Shown in pieces: positions 6,804 through 9,509 of a DNA stretch of 9,509 nt; position 1 is the stretch's first letter; each line of letters begins with the position of its first letter. The translations under genes and the position numbers were made by a program. Source of the DNA: Oscillospiraceae bacterium (lineage in GTDB: Bacteria > Bacillota > Clostridia > Oscillospirales > CAG-272); the NCBI GenBank assembly GCA_009779295.1, contig WREN01000070.1, forward strand, positions 1-9,509, in the 5' to 3' direction. Below the pieces are notes generated by a model. The model was not told the DNA's origin, did no database searches, and saw nothing but the letters and a program-made list of their open reading frames with translations.

Positions 6804-6839
6804 AAAAAAACCGATACCGTTTAGATATCGGTTTTTTTT
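6804..6839. terminator. Strong bidirectional intrinsic terminator
   Basis: A run of A, then CCGATA, a 9-base loop, TATCGG and a run of eight T form a 13-bp stem when the A and T tracts pair. It has a U-tract in either direction. It starts 11 bases after the plus-strand stop at 6792 and lies 12 bases beyond the stop of the convergent minus-strand gene, so it should terminate both. Confidence 0.9.
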
Positions 6840-6851
6840 AATTATCGGGTT

Positions 6852-7727
6852 TTATCTCTTCTTCTTGAATGTCAATAAACCGCCCGCGCTTATCAACGAC
6901 ATTATTCCGAATAAAACGGTTATATCGCCGGTTGCCGGTGACGGCGTTACAACGGTTGGCACGGAGGGACTTTCAACTTCTGCGGGAGGTTCTTCCTCTT
7001 CAATGATTTCGGGTTCCGGAACTACGATGATTATCGGAGCGCCCAATGTCAGCGCGGAAGCGTTATCAGCGCCGCCCATGTTTTGCAATTGCTTTCCGCT
7101 AACTGCCAAATTGCCGTCTTTGTCCATGTTGTTGAGCTGTAATGTAAAGTAGATCGTGTCACCCGCTTTTAATCCGTATTGGGTTATCGGTATTTTGAAT
7201 TCAACGGCATAACCGGCTGTTCCCGTTTTTACTGCCGTGTCAAATCCGAGAGGTTTCAATACGTCTGCGGCTACTGCAGAACCATCTTGATCGCCGAACA
7301 TGCCGTGTCCGAATGCTACCGCTGAAAATTTTATGTAGGAGAATGCGTCGCCGAATACAAACCACAACTCAACCGAATCGGATTGGTAGTTATTGGGTCT
7401 GGAATCGAATGTTGCCTTGCCTATATCAAACAAATCAGGGTCTGCTACGTCAACATAAACGTAAATAAACTGGTCATCGTACAAGAACCATGCGTTCGCG
7501 TCTATGTTATTTTTATCAGGCGCGCTGCCTTCGGAATGGAAAAATTCCCCTACCGGTATGCCTTGGTCTGTGAACAAATTGAGTTTGAGTGATTGGTCAT
7601 ACGCTTCGTCTTTTTCGCCGTCCAAAACGGGAGTATATTTGCCTATAGTGCCGTTTGTCGCAAAAGCCGGAAAAGCCATCAATACTGCAAGTGTGAAAAT
7701 GAGTAACAATGTTATTATTTTTTTCAT
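6852..7727 (-). CDS. Secreted CBM9-like surface protein with xPATGD sorting signal
   Basis: The 291-residue protein starts with a signal peptide (KKIITLLLIFTLAVLMAFPAFA, cleavage expected after Ala23). Residues about 28-225 have the hallmarks of a CBM9/DOMON-type carbohydrate-binding domain: PVLDGEKDEAYD (33-44), FIYVYVDVADPDLF (87-100), SDSVELWFVFGD (116-127) and YAVEFKIPITQYG (173-185). A linker of Pro, Glu, Val and Thr (about 231-262) follows. The end has SPATGD (263-268), a hydrophobic stretch and KKKR, the layout of a sortase substrate, so covalent wall attachment is likely; otherwise the tail is a membrane anchor. It probably holds glycans or heme-like ligands at the surface and has no visible enzyme site. 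The ribosome site AAGGAG lies about seven bases before the ATG, and a strong promoter lies at 7759-7787. It converges on the TIM-barrel gene across a shared terminator. Confidence 0.85.
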   Translation of the reverse strand: MKKIITLLLIFTLAVLMAFPAFATNGTIGKYTPVLDGEKDEAYDQSLKLNLFTDQGIPVGEFFHSEGSAPDKNNIDANAWFLYDDQFIYVYVDVADPDLFDIGKATFDSRPNNYQSDSVELWFVFGDAFSYIKFSAVAFGHGMFGDQDGSAVAADVLKPLGFDTAVKTGTAGYAVEFKIPITQYGLKAGDTIYFTLQLNNMDKDGNLAVSGKQLQNMGGADNASALTLGAPIIIVVPEPEIIEEEEPPAEVESPSVPTVVTPSPATGDITVLFGIMSLISAGGLLTFKKKR

Positions 7728-7758
7728 AATCTTTCTCCTTTATTTATTAATTATTTAT

Positions 7759-7787
7759 ATATTAACCCTAAAATAATAATTTGTCAA
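7759..7787 (-). promoter_or_regulatory. Promoter of the CBM9-like gene
   Basis: On the minus strand a consensus TTGACA (7782-7787) is followed after exactly 17 bases by TAATAT (7759-7764). It lies about 31 bases upstream of the start codon. This is the best -35 in the window and predicts strong vegetative expression. Confidence 0.8.
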
Positions 7788-7900
7788 TATGTTTTAATCA
7801 ATTAAAAGTGCATTTTTTATAATTATACAGCGTTATCAATTAAAAATCAAACGAATATAAAATATAAATAGAATAATTCTAATGGAAGTTGCATAAAACT

Positions 7901-7944
7901 CCACGCCCTCTTTTGTAAAGAGGGTACGCCTGCAGGCGGGGGTG
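7901..7944. repeat. Double palindrome: repeat element and possible terminator
   Basis: Two inverted repeats sit side by side. CCCTCTTT-TGT-AAAGAGGG (7906-7924) forms an 8-bp hairpin, and CGCCTGCAGGCG (7927-7938) is a perfect 12-base palindrome. They are flanked by CCACG on the left and GGGGGTG plus a T run on the right. The element lies within 50 bases of the stop of the minus-strand oxidoreductase and could end its transcript. The compound shape and sudden high GC in an AT-rich gap fit a dispersed REP- or MITE-like repeat better. The rest of the 221-base gap (7728-7948) holds only the CBM9 promoter and AT-rich sequence. Confidence 0.55.
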
Positions 7945-7948
7945 TTTT

Positions 7949-8944
7949 TTACAACTTCGGAATCCCCATCACTTGCCCGCTGTTCGCCGACTTCTCCGCG
8001 TATAAACACGCCAGCACGACATTTGCCGCATCCTCCGGACCGATAATCGGCTTCGTGCCGTTTTGTATACAGTCGATGAAATGCGCCACCTCCGGATAAT
8101 ACGGATGCCCCGCTTCCGCAACGTTCGGAATTGCCATATGTTGGTGATACAATCCCTCGAACGAAACTTTATCGCCGACGATAGTTCCCTTTGTTCCGTA
8201 GACGGACAGATTATATTTGCTGAGATGGTCTGTTACATTGCACCCGTAAAGCGCGGTGACTTTCGCGATCGCACCGCTCTTGAATTTGTACAGCGCGGAC
8301 ATTGACGCGTCGTGTTTCATTTCGGGAAAAGCCAGCCTGTTTGACATCGCGGAAACCGTGTCGATTTCGCTGTCCGCATACCATCGCAGCAAATCAAGCG
8401 GATGACATCCGCCGCCGAGCATGGGAATCTCGTCGTCGAGCTTCCATGGTTCCATATACTTCTGGTAACGGAGATCGTGGATGTAATCTCCTTCCATATA
8501 CACAATATCGCCCAGCAAACCCATTTGAATCCAATTCTTAACCAACGCGAAATATTTGTTGTAACGCAGTACATGCCCGACAAGCACTACTCTATCCGGA
8601 TATTTCCGCGCGGTTTCAACCATTCTTTTCAAATCCGCTTCATTATCGGACATGGGTTTCTCAACGAAAACATGCTTGCCGTTTTCTAAAGCCAAACAGA
8701 ACGGCTCCGTATGCGCGTTGTCGGATGTATGCACCGAAATCGCGTCGATTTCCGGATTAGTGTAAATTCTGTCATCCGTGTAATACGGTATGCCGTATGA
8801 TTCGCCCGCATGTTTCGCGCGTTCGGGATTGCGGTCGCAGATTGCCGTGAGGATGCAATTCTGGTTATCCATGTAATCCTTGCAGAAAGACAGCCCATTA
8901 TGTCCGACGCCGACGATTGCAACTCTAACTTTATCTTTTGTCAT
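7949..8944 (-). CDS. Gfo/Idh/MocA-family NAD(P)-dependent oxidoreductase
   Basis: The 331-residue cytoplasmic protein belongs to the glucose-fructose oxidoreductase / inositol dehydrogenase family. Residues 6-17 (VRVAIVGVGHNG) form a Rossmann dinucleotide-binding loop. VFVEKPMSDN (93-101) contains the family EKP motif, whose Lys96 is the usual catalytic lysine. GGGCHPLDLLRW (177-188) carries His181 and Asp184 at the substrate site. SGAIAKVTALYG and the following strands (about 220-265) form the C-terminal sheet domain, and length is typical. Family members oxidise or epimerise sugars, inositols or their derivatives; the substrate cannot be told from sequence. I chose ATG 8942-8944 because the Rossmann strand starts six residues later, a GGAG site lies upstream and the promoter (8969-8996) would otherwise be inside the gene. 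An in-frame ATG at 9019 adds 25 unrelated residues. It is transcribed divergently from the phosphoesterase. Confidence 0.92.
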   Translation of the reverse strand: MTKDKVRVAIVGVGHNGLSFCKDYMDNQNCILTAICDRNPERAKHAGESYGIPYYTDDRIYTNPEIDAISVHTSDNAHTEPFCLALENGKHVFVEKPMSDNEADLKRMVETARKYPDRVVLVGHVLRYNKYFALVKNWIQMGLLGDIVYMEGDYIHDLRYQKYMEPWKLDDEIPMLGGGCHPLDLLRWYADSEIDTVSAMSNRLAFPEMKHDASMSALYKFKSGAIAKVTALYGCNVTDHLSKYNLSVYGTKGTIVGDKVSFEGLYHQHMAIPNVAEAGHPYYPEVAHFIDCIQNGTKPIIGPEDAANVVLACLYAEKSANSGQVMGIPKL

Positions 8945-8968
8945 TAAATTTTCACTCCATTCAACTAT

Positions 8969-8996
8969 ATTATACCCTATTTTGGGAAAAATGCAA
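8969..8996 (-). promoter_or_regulatory. Promoter of the Gfo/Idh/MocA oxidoreductase
   Basis: On the minus strand TTGCAT (8991-8996) is followed after 16 bases by a perfect TATAAT (8969-8974), about 25 bases before the start codon. The spacer contains CCC and GGG separated by six bases, a weak dyad. Confidence 0.65.
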
Positions 8997-9005
8997 GATT
9001 TATTA

Positions 9006-9034
9006 TTTACAATATTCAAAAATTATGTTATAAT
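9006..9034 (+). promoter_or_regulatory. Promoter of the metallophosphoesterase
   Basis: TTTACA (9006-9011) and a perfect TATAAT (9029-9034) are 17 bases apart, with TGT extending the -10. It is back to back with the oxidoreductase promoter, with only nine bases between the two -35 elements. Confidence 0.7.
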
Positions 9035-9054
9035 TCATTAGAGGATGTGAAAAT

Positions 9055-9509
9055 ATGAATATAAATATAGAATATACAAATAAATCCCCTGAAGGGCTGC
9101 GTATCGTCCACATTACCGACTTGCACATATCCCACGCGGATGAACGCGAAAGTGAATCGAAACAGCAGCACGCGTTTAACAGGCGAACAAAAGGATTTCC
9201 CAATACGGACAATATGTTGGAGGAATTAAAAACATTCCTTCAAACGGAAGAATATGACGTAGCCGTGTTTACCGGCGACATCATCGATTTTCCGTCCGCC
9301 CGGAATATCGAATTGCTGCATGATCTCATTAATCATTGTAAAAAATGTTTTTATGTTTTGGGTAATCACGATTGGGCTTATCCGGGAGAAGGCGGAACGT
9401 ATGAAACCAAGCAACAAAACATTCTGAAATTTGAAAAATTTCTAAATAAAGAAGACGCTGAAGTATCTGTACTGGATATAAAAGGTTATAGATTGATAGG
9501 TTTTGAAAA
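9055..9509 (+). CDS. Calcineurin-like metallophosphoesterase, partial (C-terminus beyond right edge)
   Basis: Translation from ATG 9055 gives 151 residues with no stop before the window ends. Three metal-binding motifs of the calcineurin-like phosphoesterase fold appear in order: ITDLHIS (D22, H24), FTGDIIDF (G74, D75) and VLGNHDW (N104, H105, D106). The later histidine motifs (expected GH and GHTH) lie outside the window. There is no signal peptide or N-terminal membrane span, unlike the YkuE/YaeI type, so it is probably cytoplasmic. Residues 27-56 form a hydrophilic insert rich in Glu, Lys and Gln between the first two motifs. The substrate cannot be inferred; the fold serves phosphomonoesters, phosphodiesters and nucleotides. 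A GAGG site lies about ten bases before the start and a good promoter about 20 bases before that. It is divergent from the oxidoreductase and may share control with it. Confidence 0.92.
   Translation, partial: MNINIEYTNKSPEGLRIVHITDLHISHADERESESKQQHAFNRRTKGFPNTDNMLEELKTFLQTEEYDVAVFTGDIIDFPSARNIELLHDLINHCKKCFYVLGNHDWAYPGEGGTYETKQQNILKFEKFLNKEDAEVSVLDIKGYRLIGFE

Noticed and set aside
8945..9019. N-terminal extension of the oxidoreductase by 25 residues
   Set aside because: The extension covers the gene's own promoter, and the Rossmann strand already begins six residues after ATG 8944.
1..9509. CRISPR array, tRNA, rRNA, riboswitch or transposase
   Set aside because: Reading both strands showed no regularly spaced repeats, no tRNA-like cloverleaf, no recognisable riboswitch core and no transposase or integrase motif.

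Overview
The window looks like chromosome from an uncultured low-to-moderate-GC Gram-positive bacterium, most likely class Clostridia (Firmicutes). Three things suggest this: strong AGGAGG-type ribosome binding sites and AT-rich sigma-A promoters, several with an extended TGn -10; a lipoprotein sugar-binding protein of clostridial type; and a surface protein ending in an xPATGD sorting signal with a KKKR tail. No RNA gene, insertion sequence or CRISPR array was found, and no stretch over 300 bases lacks a gene.

Left part (1-1293), minus strand. The window opens inside an XRE-family regulator that runs off the left edge. It has a clear promoter with a palindrome between the -35 and -10. Next is an AT-rich two-gene unit, a HEPN protein (HepT-like) followed by a minimal nucleotidyltransferase (MntA-like). 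It carries the signature residues of the type VII HepT-MntA toxin-antitoxin system. Its promoter stands back to back with that of the next gene.

Centre-left (1294-3060), plus strand. A water-type aquaporin is joined by an ATGA overlap to an unusual beta-rich protein. That protein reads like the N- and C-terminal parts of a large glycoside hydrolase with the catalytic barrel missing. A perfect 22-bp palindrome closes this unit.

Centre-right (3067-7727). Three genes suggest glycan or sugar scavenging: a 780-residue lipoprotein fusing a propeller-like domain to an extracellular solute-binding domain (minus); a cytoplasmic TIM-barrel protein resembling clan GH-A glycoside hydrolases (plus); and a secreted CBM9-like protein with a sortase-type C-terminus (minus). 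The last two converge on a strong bidirectional terminator.

Right part (7728-9509). A 221-bp gap holds a good promoter and a double palindrome. It is followed by a Gfo/Idh/MocA oxidoreductase (minus) and, divergent from it, a calcineurin-like metallophosphoesterase that runs off the right edge.

The carbohydrate genes could cooperate: surface binding (CBM9-like), capture (solute-binding lipoprotein), cleavage (TIM-barrel) and sugar oxidoreduction (Gfo/Idh/MocA). They lie in separate transcription units and no ABC permease is present, so this is inference from content. The most distinctive items are the HepT-MntA module and the apparently barrel-less protein coupled to an aquaporin.
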